Shown: piece by piece, positions 56,979 to 64,000 of the stretch
Layout: each line of letters begins with the position of its first letter
How positions within the stretch are numbered: the stretch's first letter is position 1
Assembly (NCBI GenBank): GCA_046726315.1
Contig: JBKPAG010000018.1
Location: forward strand, 1 to 64,000
Source: JACVRX01 sp046726315
GTDB lineage: Bacteria; Actinomycetota; Actinomycetes; Jiangellales; Jiangellaceae
Reading direction: 5' to 3'
Length of the DNA stretch: 64,000 nt
Position numbers and translations under genes: made by a program
Notes under the pieces: generated by a model
Databases searched by the model: none
Told to the model about the DNA's origin: nothing
What the model saw: only the letters and a program-made list of their open reading frames with translations

Positions 56979-58514
56979 GTGACCGAAGACCACCCTCGTC
57001 CTGTTTCGGCGGAGCGCGCTCGGCTCGCCGAGCTCTGGCCGTACGTTCGCGACCACACCGGCGTGCTGGCCGCCATCGCGGCGATCTCGCTGGTGGCGAC
57101 GGCGCTCGCGCTGGTCCAGCCGCTGGCGCTGCAGCGCGTGATCGACGACGTCGGGAGCGGCAGCATGCTGACTCCGGCGATTACCCTGCTCGTCGCCGTC
57201 ACGTTGGGCGAGGCGGCATTCTCGGCGGTCCAGTCGTATCTGCTGCAGCGAACCGCTGAAGGCGTCGTGCTGGGCGCCCGACGCATGCTGGTGGCCCATC
57301 TGTTCCGGTTGCCCGTGGCCGAGTACGACCGGCGGAGGACCGGAGACCTGATCTCCCGTGTCGGCGCAGATACCACGCTGCTACGCGCCGTCGTGACCTC
57401 GGGGTTGTTCGACATCGTCTCGTCGGTCCTGATGTTCTTCGGCGCTGTTGCCCTGATGGCGTACGTCGACCTTCTGCTGTTGCTGATCACACTGGCCGCG
57501 GTGATCGTCGGAGCGGTCGCGGTGCTGGGCCTCGGCGGCGCCATCCGTCGGGCCAGCCAGCGCGCTCAGTCCAGTGTCGGCGACATGACCGCGTCCGTGG
57601 AGCGCGCGCTGGGTGCGATCCGTACCATCCGCGCGGCCGGCGCCACGCAGCGGGAGACCGAGCGGGTCGGCGACGCTGCCGCCTCCGCGTACCGCGCCGG
57701 CGTCGACATGGCCAAGCTGCAGGCCCTGGTCCAACCGATCATGTCGCTGTGCATCCAAGGCGCATTTATCGTCGTACTGGGCTATGGCGGGTATCGGGTC
57801 GCCACCGGTGACATGAGTCTCGGCGACCTTGTGGCATTCCTGCTCTACCTGTTCATGCTGGTGCTGCCGCTCGCCCAAGCCGTGCATGCGTTCACAACAT
57901 TGCAGGCGGGCCTCGGCGCGCTCGACCGGATGCAGGAGGTCATGCAGATCCCCACCGAGGACGCCGACGAGGTGTCATTGCCCCCGACACCCGTTCCGAC
58001 GCCATCGGCGGCGATGCTCGAGCTCGCCGGCGTGAGCTTCGCCTACGACGGCGGACCGCCCGTACTCGACCAGGTCAGCTTCGAGGTCGAGCATGGCTCC
58101 CGCACTGCCATCGTGGGCCCGTCGGGAGCCGGCAAGTCGACCACTCTCGCCCTGGTGGAGCGCTTCTACGAGCCGCTGTCCGGCGCCGTACGAATCAACG
58201 GAGTCGACGTCTCGACGCTGCCGCGCGATGAGGTGCGCCAGCGAATCGCTTACGTCGAGCAAGAGGCGCCGGTACTGGCCGGCTCGATCGCCGACAACCT
58301 CCGGCTGGCCGCGCCGGCTGCAACCGACGAGGAGCTGCTCGAGATGTTGGAGCAGGTCGGCTTGTCGGACCTGGTCCAGCGAACGGATCGCGGTTTGGAC
58401 ACGCCAGTGGGCGACGACGGTGTCCTGCTCTCCGGCGGGCAACGGCAGCGGCTGGCCTGGGCCCGGGTCTTGCTCGCGGGTCCGGACCTATTACTGCTGG
58501 ATGAGCCGACGTGA
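56979..58514 (+). CDS. ABC exporter half-transporter, truncated right after Walker B
   Basis: 511 aa from GTG 56979. Six-helix export domain (TGVLAAIAAISLVATALALV onward), then the ATPase: Walker A GPSGAGKSTT, VEQEAPVLAGSIADNL, signature LLSGGQRQRLAWAR and Walker B LLLLDEPT followed by TGA. Normal homologues continue SSVDSRTEQVL. The continuation exists at once in another frame; inserting one base after ACG T restores it. So the gene has a one-base deletion at about 58511. Alone it lacks the D-loop and switch His. Confidence 0.85.
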   Translation: MTEDHPRPVSAERARLAELWPYVRDHTGVLAAIAAISLVATALALVQPLALQRVIDDVGSGSMLTPAITLLVAVTLGEAAFSAVQSYLLQRTAEGVVLGARRMLVAHLFRLPVAEYDRRRTGDLISRVGADTTLLRAVVTSGLFDIVSSVLMFFGAVALMAYVDLLLLLITLAAVIVGAVAVLGLGGAIRRASQRAQSSVGDMTASVERALGAIRTIRAAGATQRETERVGDAAASAYRAGVDMAKLQALVQPIMSLCIQGAFIVVLGYGGYRVATGDMSLGDLVAFLLYLFMLVLPLAQAVHAFTTLQAGLGALDRMQEVMQIPTEDADEVSLPPTPVPTPSAAMLELAGVSFAYDGGPPVLDQVSFEVEHGSRTAIVGPSGAGKSTTLALVERFYEPLSGAVRINGVDVSTLPRDEVRQRIAYVEQEAPVLAGSIADNLRLAAPAATDEELLEMLEQVGLSDLVQRTDRGLDTPVGDDGVLLSGGQRQRLAWARVLLAGPDLLLLDEPT

Positions 58515-58795
58515 GTGTCGACTCCCGGACCGAGCAGGTGCTGCAGGACGCCTTGCGAGCGGCGGCCCGGAAGCGAACTGTTCTCATCGTCGCGCATCGG
58601 CTGGCAACGGTGGCGGACTCGGACCGCATCGTCGTCCTGGACGGCGGCCGCATCACCGCCGTCGGCGCGCACGAGGAGCTGCTGTCGTCCTCTGGCCTCT
58701 ACCGGGAGCTGGCCACCCAACCAGCTACTCGTCGACTCCTGACGCACGGGAAGGCTCGCGAACGGCGCGCCTCTTGGGGGCCTTGTCGCAAATGA
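58511..58795 (+). CDS. C-terminal ATPase fragment of the split ABC exporter
   Basis: 94 aa from GTG 58511, which overlaps the stop of the first part as GTGA. It contains the missing pieces: SVDSRTEQVLQDALR (D-loop) and TVLIVAHRLATVADSDRIVV with the switch histidine. Because the break creates a perfect coupling overlap, both halves could be translated from one mRNA. It is more likely one gene with a frameshift. The stop lies inside the left arm of a downstream palindrome. Confidence 0.7.
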   Translation: MSVDSRTEQVLQDALRAAARKRTVLIVAHRLATVADSDRIVVLDGGRITAVGAHEELLSSSGLYRELATQPATRRLLTHGKARERRASWGPCRK

Positions 58796-58877
58796 TCACG
58801 GGGTCCATGCCTGCCTATACACCGCTAGGCATGTACGCCTAGCGGTGTATGCACAGGGGTGGCCCCCCTGATCATTT
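58790..58877. terminator. Nested palindrome between convergent genes
   Basis: Outer arms AAATGATCA (58790-58798) and TGATCATTT (58869-58877), with G/C-rich partial pairing inside them. The inner perfect 14-bp stem is ATACACCGCTAGGC (58817-58830) with 58837-58850, loop ATGTAC. The left arm supplies the TGA of the ABC fragment; the right arm overlaps the last base of the hydrolase stop. Likely a bidirectional terminator; the TGATCATT arms resemble the repeats at 12.6-12.8 kb. Confidence 0.75.
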
Positions 58878-59734
58878 CAATCTGAGCGGGCGGCATCGAC
58901 GGTGGCCCAGAACTCTTCGAGGACGGCGACGGTCTGTTCCGGTTGTTCGGCCGCGGGTGAGTGTCCGGCGCCGGCGATGACCGCGACGGGCGCGCCTAAA
59001 CGGTCGGCCATGTTTCGCTGTTCGCCCAATGGCCAACCGTCGTCGGCGGCGCCGAACGCGACCAGGACGGGAACGCCGGTCCCGGCCAGCGCATCGACGA
59101 CGTCCTCGGCGGTCGTGAGGTGCAGCGTCATGGCGCGCAGGGACATCGGGTCGTTGGCGAGGAACCTGGCCCGCATGAACCGCTCGATCTCCGGCGGTGG
59201 CTCCACACTTCCCTGTGATCGCTCGTAAGCGCGCTTCGCCTCCCAGGTCGCCGGCAGCCCGATCCGCGGGATCGCATCGGCCATCGCCTGCAGAAGAGCA
59301 TGCGAATCGACGCGCACCGGACCGGGACCCGAGCCCAGCAACGTGAGCGAAGCGACGGCCGCCGGGTCCGCGATGGCAGTCCGCCGCGCAACCAAGCCGC
59401 CGAAGGAGTGCCCGACCAGATGGACTGGCCCGCCGATCTGGTCGATGAGCGCGATCAGATCGTCGGTCAGTGCCGGAAAGCTGTACTCGCTTTCCACGGT
59501 TGAGCCAGCCGTCTCGTATTGGCCCTTCTGGTCCATTGCCACGACGCGGTAGCCGGCTTCGGCCAGCGGCGCCAGTAGGGCGACGAAGTCCTCTTTGCTG
59601 CCGGTCCAGCCCGGTACGAACACGACGCGTGGTCCGGTGGCTCCGGCCTCGAGCACGGCGAACTCGGCCCGCTTGGTGCGGATTCTGCCAGCGCGCACTC
59701 CTTCCGGCAGATCGAGAAAGGGAGGTGCGCTCAC
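58877..59734 (-). CDS. Alpha/beta-fold hydrolase
   Basis: 285 aa. Oxyanion region VVFVPGWTGSKEDFVALL, MDQKGQYETAGS, the nucleophile elbow VHLVGHSFGGLVARRTA, the acid in VAFGAADDGWPLGE and the base in GAGHSPAAEQPEQT. A general esterase/epoxide-hydrolase-like enzyme; substrate unknown. GTG 59734 chosen where homology starts; no good ribosome site is visible. Divergent from the L,D-transpeptidase gene. Confidence 0.9.
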   Translation of the reverse strand: MSAPPFLDLPEGVRAGRIRTKRAEFAVLEAGATGPRVVFVPGWTGSKEDFVALLAPLAEAGYRVVAMDQKGQYETAGSTVESEYSFPALTDDLIALIDQIGGPVHLVGHSFGGLVARRTAIADPAAVASLTLLGSGPGPVRVDSHALLQAMADAIPRIGLPATWEAKRAYERSQGSVEPPPEIERFMRARFLANDPMSLRAMTLHLTTAEDVVDALAGTGVPVLVAFGAADDGWPLGEQRNMADRLGAPVAVIAGAGHSPAAEQPEQTVAVLEEFWATVDAARSD

Positions 59735-59820
59735 GCCGTCAAGGTACCCAACGTCGACCCGCCGGGTAGCCGCTCGCCGCCGGTGCGCCTTCCGCGACGC
59801 CAACGACACGGCCCGCAGCG

Positions 59821-60249
59821 GTGAAGCCCACCGCCACCAGGGATCTGCCTGCGAACAGCGGCTCCGGCAAGCGAGTGGTCTACGACATCACCGCACAGCA
59901 GGTGTGGCTCGTCGAGTCCGATGACGCGGTCGCCCGGACCTACCTGGTGTCCGGAAGCAGGTACGACCAGCTGGACCCGGGAACCTACCGGGTGTTCTCC
60001 AAGTCCCGGCACGCGACGAGTTGGCACGGCAGCGAGTCGATGGAGTTCATGGTGCGCTTCCAACGCGGAGCGCGAGCCAACATCGGTTTCCACGACATCC
60101 CCGTCAGCACATCGACCGGAGATGAGGTGCAGACGCTGGCCGAGCTGGGAACACTATTGTCCGATGGCTGCATCCGGCAGGACGTCGTCGACGCCAAGGC
60201 GATGTGGAGGTTCGCGCCGGTAGGGACGCCTGTCGTCGTCCTACGCTGA
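59821..60249 (+). CDS. L,D-transpeptidase (YkuD) domain protein, N-terminus possibly lost
   Basis: 142 aa. Catalytic motif ANIGFHDIP (His) and TLLSDGCIRQ (S-D-G-C-I-R, nucleophile Cys), preceded by VVYDITAQQVWLVESDD: a peptidoglycan 3-3 cross-linking or Lpp-anchoring fold. GTG 59821 gives no signal peptide. Upstream in frame a proline/threonine linker is open (PLAAGAPSATPTTRPAA) back to a TAG at about 59752, as if a signal peptide has been cut off. So it may be 5'-truncated. Last 9 nt overlap the convergent helicase gene. Confidence 0.85.
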   Translation: MKPTATRDLPANSGSGKRVVYDITAQQVWLVESDDAVARTYLVSGSRYDQLDPGTYRVFSKSRHATSWHGSESMEFMVRFQRGARANIGFHDIPVSTSTGDEVQTLAELGTLLSDGCIRQDVVDAKAMWRFAPVGTPVVVLR

Positions 60250-61722
60250 CGGCGGCGGCCCGGCGTCGCCGGCCTTGGGCAACGGGACTCCGGCGCGGGT
60301 GCGCTGACGGGTGCGCATGCGGCGCGGCTCAGCGACCGGGTCGGCGTTCCGGTCCTTTCGCTCGGTCCGACCCCGATTCCGCCTGTGTCCGGCGGCGCGA
60401 GCTCGACCATCGCTCGTCGCACGGGAACGGCTACGGCTGCGCCTGCGACCGGTCTCGCCGAGGTCTTCGACGTCCTCGGCCCCGAGGCCGGCCCGGGTTT
60501 GTGCCGCCTTCGGGAGCCGGCCGGTCGTTCCCGGCGGGATCCCGAGATCGTGATACAAGTGCTCGCTCGATGAGTATGTCTCGACCGGCTCGTCGTACGG
60601 CAGGTCGAGGATCCTGTTGATCATCTTCCAGCGAGCGACGTCTTCCCAGTCGACCAGCGTGACCGCCACTCCGGACGCGCCCGCGCGCCCGGTGCGGCCG
60701 ATCCGATGCAGGTAGGTCTTCTCGTCCTCCGGACAGGCGACGTTGACAACATGCGTCACGCCCTCGACGTCGATGCCGCGCGCTGCGACGTCCGTTGCCA
60801 CCAGAACGTCGACCTTTCCGTTGCGGAACGCCCGCAGCGCCTGCTCGCGGGCGCCCTGGCCGAGGTCGCCGTGAACGGCGGCCGCCGCGAATCCGCGGCC
60901 GGCCATTTCGTCGGCGAATCGCTGCGCTTGCCGCTTGGTCCGGCAGAAGATCATTGCCAGCCCGCGGCCTTCGGCCTGCAGCAACCGGGCGATGATCTCG
61001 TCCTTGTCCATCGAGTGCGCGCGGTAGACGAACTGTGCGGTCGCCGGCACGGTCTGAGTTTCATCCGGGGACTCCGCCCGGACGTTGAGCGGGTGTCGCA
61101 TGTAGCTCCGGGCCAGGCTCACGACGGCGGCCGGCATCGTCGCCGAGAACAGCATGGTCTGGCGCAGCTCGGGGATCAGCCCGACGATCTTCTCCACGTC
61201 GGGCAGGAAACCCAGGTCGAGCATCTCGTCGGCCTCGTCGAGGACGAGCACCTTGACGTGGCCGAGGTCGAGGTGACCCTGGTCAGCCAGGTCGAGCAGG
61301 CGTCCGGGCGTGCCGACGACGACATCGACGCCGGCCCGCAGGCTGTCGATCTGCGGCTCGTAGGCACGGCCACCGTAGACGGTCAACAGGCGCACTCGCC
61401 GGACCGTCGAAGCCGTCTGCACGTCCGCTGTCACCTGGACGGCCAATTCACGAGTCGGGACGACGACCAACGCTTGCGGCTTGCCAGGGGCGGCCGCGAG
61501 GGCGTAGTCACGATCATCGGGGGCGACGATGCGCTGCAGCAGCGGCAGCCCGAACGCGAGCGTCTTCCCGGTGCCGGTCCGAGCCTGGCCGATCACGTCG
61601 CTGCCCATGAGCGCGACCGGCAGGGTCATGTGCTGGATCGGGAACGGTTCGGTGATGCCGACGCGCTCCAGTGCATCGGCGATGGGTGGAAGTACTCCGA
61701 GGTCTCGGAACGTGGTGCTCAG
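60241..61722 (-). CDS. DEAD-box RNA helicase, start codon uncertain
   Basis: 493 aa. Q-motif FRDLGVLPPIADALERVGIT with PFPIQ, motif I ARTGTGKT, PTRELAVQV, DEADEMLDLGF, FSATMP, and C-terminal HRIGRTGRAG; then a basic arginine-rich tail. RhlE-like, unwinds RNA in the cytoplasm. No ATG/GTG/TTG precedes the conserved start in frame. CTG 61722 has GAGG 8 nt upstream. Alternatively the true start is ATG in the neighbouring frame (MPLHEDP) joined by an indel in the CCCC run. Ferritin-like gene divergent upstream, as in mycobacteria. Confidence 0.92.
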   Translation of the reverse strand: MSTTFRDLGVLPPIADALERVGITEPFPIQHMTLPVALMGSDVIGQARTGTGKTLAFGLPLLQRIVAPDDRDYALAAAPGKPQALVVVPTRELAVQVTADVQTASTVRRVRLLTVYGGRAYEPQIDSLRAGVDVVVGTPGRLLDLADQGHLDLGHVKVLVLDEADEMLDLGFLPDVEKIVGLIPELRQTMLFSATMPAAVVSLARSYMRHPLNVRAESPDETQTVPATAQFVYRAHSMDKDEIIARLLQAEGRGLAMIFCRTKRQAQRFADEMAGRGFAAAAVHGDLGQGAREQALRAFRNGKVDVLVATDVAARGIDVEGVTHVVNVACPEDEKTYLHRIGRTGRAGASGVAVTLVDWEDVARWKMINRILDLPYDEPVETYSSSEHLYHDLGIPPGTTGRLPKAAQTRAGLGAEDVEDLGETGRRRSRSRSRATSDGRARAAGHRRNRGRTERKDRNADPVAEPRRMRTRQRTRAGVPLPKAGDAGPPPSA

Positions 61723-61951
61723 GCGGCTCGCCTCTTCGGTTGTCGGGGTCCTCGTGCAGTGGCATCCGTGTTCGTTGCGCCACGGGCGCTCGGGATGACC
61801 GAGTAGGCAGGGGCCTCGCCGCGATGGTGCGGACGCCGGAAAGCTGTCATCGAGGGGCGCCGGTGTGGTCCGGACGCCAGGTGGTACGCGCCAACTATAG
61901 CGGTCGTCGGGCTCGGGACTCCCCGAGCCAGCGACGCTAGGGTGAACCGTC

Positions 61952-62632
61952 ATGGTTGAGACCATCGACGACGACGAGCGCTATCGGGCTGCAGTCGTCG
62001 ATTTGCTGGGTGTGCTTGGGTTGGGCGAGTTGACCGCATTCGAGCGGCTGGCCGCCGACGCCGAGATGGCACCGACGGTCGCCGACAAGGCGGCGCTCGC
62101 GGCGATGGCGGTCGCGGAGTTCCACCATTTCGAGCGGCTGCGGGCACGGCTAGGGGAGTTGGGCGCCGACCCCGATGAAGCGATGGCGCCGTTTCGCCAA
62201 CCGCTGGACGCCTTCCACGACCACACGGCGCCGTCGGACTGGCTGGAGGGATTGGTCAAGGCCTACGTCGGAGACGGCATTGCCGCGGACTTCTACCGCG
62301 AGGTGGCTGCATACCTTGACGAGAACACTCGCTCGCTGGTGCTGGAGGTGCTAGAGGACACCGGCCACTCCGACTTCGCGGTCGAGCGGGTGCGCGCGGC
62401 GATCACGGCTGATCCGCGGGTGGCTGGCCGGCTGGCGCTCTGGGGGCGTCGACTGGTAGGCGAGGCGTTGTCCCAGGCACAGCGCGTAGCAGCCGAGCGG
62501 GACTCGTTGTCGGCCCTGATTGCCGGTGGCGTCGACCGGCCTGGCATGGACTTGGCGGCTATCGGCCACGTGTTCGCGCGGCTCACAGAGAACCACGCCA
62601 AGCGGATGGACGCGCTCGGCTTGTCGCCGTAG
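61952..62632 (+). CDS. Ferritin-like fold protein (tRNA hydroxylase-like)
   Basis: 226-aa all-helical protein with E and E-x2-H iron-ligand patterns: GLGELTAFERLAADAEMAPT, AMAVAEFHHFERLRARLGEL, FYREVAAYLDENTRSLVLEV and LEDTGHSDFAVERV. Matches the ferritin-like/MiaE-like proteins next to rhlE in actinobacteria (Rv3210c). Possible diiron monooxygenase; substrate unknown. ATG 61952. Confidence 0.87.
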   Translation: MVETIDDDERYRAAVVDLLGVLGLGELTAFERLAADAEMAPTVADKAALAAMAVAEFHHFERLRARLGELGADPDEAMAPFRQPLDAFHDHTAPSDWLEGLVKAYVGDGIAADFYREVAAYLDENTRSLVLEVLEDTGHSDFAVERVRAAITADPRVAGRLALWGRRLVGEALSQAQRVAAERDSLSALIAGGVDRPGMDLAAIGHVFARLTENHAKRMDALGLSP

Positions 62633-62647
62633 CAGCGTTGTCGCCAG

Positions 62648-62920
62648 CTAGGCGGTCGTTCTGCCAGCACGTAACCGTGCGACGATGTAGACAGCGATTG
62701 CCGCGACGATGATGCTGATGATCCATCGCCACCAGTCGATGCCTCGGGTTTCCGCAACGCCGAGCAAACCGGCAATCCAATACCCGACCCAGACAGCTAC
62801 GACGCCGACGAGCAAGTGGAGCCAAAAGCCCACGTCTTGCTGGCCGGGAACGAACAGCCGGCCGAGTGCTCCGACGACGAGCCCGGCGATGATCAGCCCG
62901 ATGATGTCAATGACGTCCAC
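62648..62920 (-). CDS. GlsB/YeaQ/YmgE family small membrane protein
   Basis: 90 aa from GTG 62920 with AGGGGAGCAACC upstream. Three hydrophobic segments (DIIGLIIAGLVVGALGRLFV; FWLHLLVGVVAVWVGYWIAG; WIISIIVAAIAVYIVARL), with GALGRLFVPGQQDVGFW the family signature (transglycosylase-associated protein). Stress-related in other bacteria; function not known. Convergent with the ferritin-like gene. Confidence 0.88.
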   Translation of the reverse strand: MDVIDIIGLIIAGLVVGALGRLFVPGQQDVGFWLHLLVGVVAVWVGYWIAGLLGVAETRGIDWWRWIISIIVAAIAVYIVARLRAGRTTA

Positions 62921-63030
62921 GGTTGCTCCCCTTACCCGCCGCGCCGGAAGGTGCGGCCGCTGCGACATCGATCATTACGCGAGAGGGACGGCCGAGGCAA
63001 CAGGGCTGCGCAATGCCGGGGCGGGGTCGC

Positions 63031-63258
63031 CTAGACGGCGCCGAAGCCGACCCGGCGCTCGACCGGCTCCCCTATCTCCACATAGGTCAGATGGGCGGTG
63101 ACAACGATCACCCTACGGCCGCGCTCGTCGGTCAGGTCCAACACGCCACTTGTGCCGCCGAGCGCGTCGAACACGGCCTTCTCCACCTCTTTGGGGGTTT
63201 GTGCGCTCTCCAGGACGAGCTCCCGGGTCGCGTTGTGAACGCCGATCTTGACCTCCAC
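63031..63258 (-). CDS. DUF3107 protein
   Basis: 75 aa from GTG 63258: VEVKIGVHNATRELVLESAQ, TPKEVEKAVFDALGG and RRVIVVTAHLTYVEIG. This is the small actinobacterial DUF3107 family (TB9.4-like) found beside the rhlE-TetR locus in mycobacteria. A short predicted ATP-binding or adaptor protein of unknown role. Follows the TetR gene on the same strand, 116 nt away. Confidence 0.88.
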   Translation of the reverse strand: MEVKIGVHNATRELVLESAQTPKEVEKAVFDALGGTSGVLDLTDERGRRVIVVTAHLTYVEIGEPVERRVGFGAV

Positions 63259-63374
63259 GGGGCCATCCCTCCGGTGCACGACGTGGACGCTCCCGCGCCC
63301 GATGTTCTCCGGCCGCCAGGCTAGTCGAGGCCCGTGGGATGGGGTCGCGGGCCGGGCTGCGCCGTCGGCGAAAC

Positions 63375-64000
63375 TCAGCGGTCGTCGCGCTTCGGGAACC
63401 CGCCGATGCCACGCCAGCTCAGCGTCGCCACCAACTCGGCGGCAGTGTCGCGGGGGATGGAGCCACGCGAGTCCAGCCAGTACCGCGCCGATACTTGGGC
63501 CACGCCGACCAGGCCTATCGCGAGCAGCGTGGACTCCTCGACGGGCAGGCCGGTGTCTTCGGCGATGATCTTCGCGATTTCGTCGGCGCACGCAGCGTTG
63601 AGCCGGTCGAGCCGCTCCCGCACTGCGCTCTCGTTGGTGAGGTCGGACTCGAAGAGCAACCGGAAGGTCTCCGCCGGATCGTCCACGAACGCGAAATAGG
63701 CGGTCATGGTGGCGGTGACGCGCTCCTTGTTGTCCTCGGTGGAAAGCAGCGCATCGTGCAGCCGCCGCAGCAGCACGTCCGCGCTGTGGTCGAGCAGCGC
63801 CAGATAGAGGTCGAGCTTGCCCGGAAAGTGCTGGTAGAGCACGGGCTTGCTCACCCCGGCCCGCTCGGCGATTTCGTCCATCGCCGCCGCGTGGTATCCG
63901 TTCGCCACGAACACGTCATGGGCCGCTTGCAGGAGTTGGGCGCGACGGGCCATCCGCGGCAGCCGCACGCCGCGCGCGGACGGGTCGGGCTCGCTGGTCA
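63375..64000 (-). CDS. TetR/AcrR-family regulator, start just outside the window
   Basis: At least 197 aa. N-terminal HTH (LLQAAHDVFVANGYHAAAMD; EIAERAGVSKPVLYQHFPGK) and an all-helical ligand domain (TMTAYFAFVDDPAETFRLLF). GTG 63968 is usable, but the frame stays open to the edge through TSEPDPSARG, and the first two bases there (TG) would complete ATG or GTG at 64001. So the gene very likely starts one base beyond the window. Orthologous in position to Rv3208. Ligand unknown. Confidence 0.9.
   Translation of the reverse strand, partial: TSEPDPSARGVRLPRMARRAQLLQAAHDVFVANGYHAAAMDEIAERAGVSKPVLYQHFPGKLDLYLALLDHSADVLLRRLHDALLSTEDNKERVTATMTAYFAFVDDPAETFRLLFESDLTNESAVRERLDRLNAACADEIAKIIAEDTGLPVEESTLLAIGLVGVAQVSARYWLDSRGSIPRDTAAELVATLSWRGIGGFPKRDDR

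Overview
The window is high-GC, densely packed bacterial DNA with GTG starts, 4-nt GTGA/ATGA gene overlaps and actinobacterial families (RseA-type anti-sigma factor, DUF3107, DUF6758, TatB with cytoplasmic tail). From memory, the order O-methyltransferase - sigE - rseA - htrA - tatB - mrp - CBS protein - corA resembles the Mycobacterium tuberculosis Rv1220c-Rv1239c neighbourhood, and the right end (DEAD-box helicase, ferritin-like protein, DUF3107, TetR) resembles Rv3211-Rv3208. The host is therefore an actinomycete. The gene content is not that of a mycobacterium and I cannot name the genus.

Layout. 1-6.3 kb: envelope-stress locus (sigE, its zinc anti-sigma factor, an RseB-like protein, HtrA, TatB) and the convergent Fe-S/ATPase gene mrp. 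6.3-10.0 kb: MarR regulator, then an ECF transporter (YkoE-type S component, fused double ATPase, EcfT) under a TPP riboswitch. 10.0-14.3 kb: DUF1003, PRC/MgtE-N/CBS protein, lipoprotein, small conserved protein, CoA-ester lyase. 14.4-26.6 kb: an integrated element with tyrosine integrase, Xre repressor, excisionase, prim-pol, RecA-like replication ATPase, a chain of tiny overlapping genes and several genes broken by single-base indels. 26.6-29.9 kb: HNH protein, acyl-CoA dehydrogenase, YflT-like membrane protein, CorA. 30-49.6 kb: an amine/amino-acid catabolic island (DapDC-like decarboxylase, universal stress protein, APC permease, copper amine oxidase, ATP-grasp enzyme, aminobutyraldehyde-type dehydrogenase, serine hydrolase, amidase, GabT, PucR regulator, a second permease with an in-frame amber codon, agmatinase family, group II PLP decarboxylase, MaoC). 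49.6-54.7 kb: ABC exporter, LolA-like protein, OmpR/HAMP two-component system. 54.7-64 kb: DUF6758, PHP phosphoesterase, MarC, a split ABC exporter, hydrolase, L,D-transpeptidase, DEAD-box helicase, ferritin-like protein, GlsB, DUF3107 and a TetR gene running off the window.

How the parts work together. SigE, RseA, the RseB-like sensor and HtrA form a plausible sense-degrade-transcribe loop for envelope damage. The TPP riboswitch ties the ECF transporter to thiamine or its precursors. The 30-49 kb genes can be drawn as one route: guanidino compound or diamine, oxidised to an aldehyde, then to the acid, hydrolysed to GABA and transaminated, with an uncharacterised ATP-grasp ligase in the middle. 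The 12-kb element separates a CoA-ester lyase from an acyl-CoA dehydrogenase. It is unusually rich in frameshifts, which suggests a decaying integrative plasmid or satellite rather than an active one.

I saw no tRNA, rRNA or CRISPR array. Start sites were chosen from Shine-Dalgarno sequences and overlaps. All family assignments come from reading the translations, not from searches.
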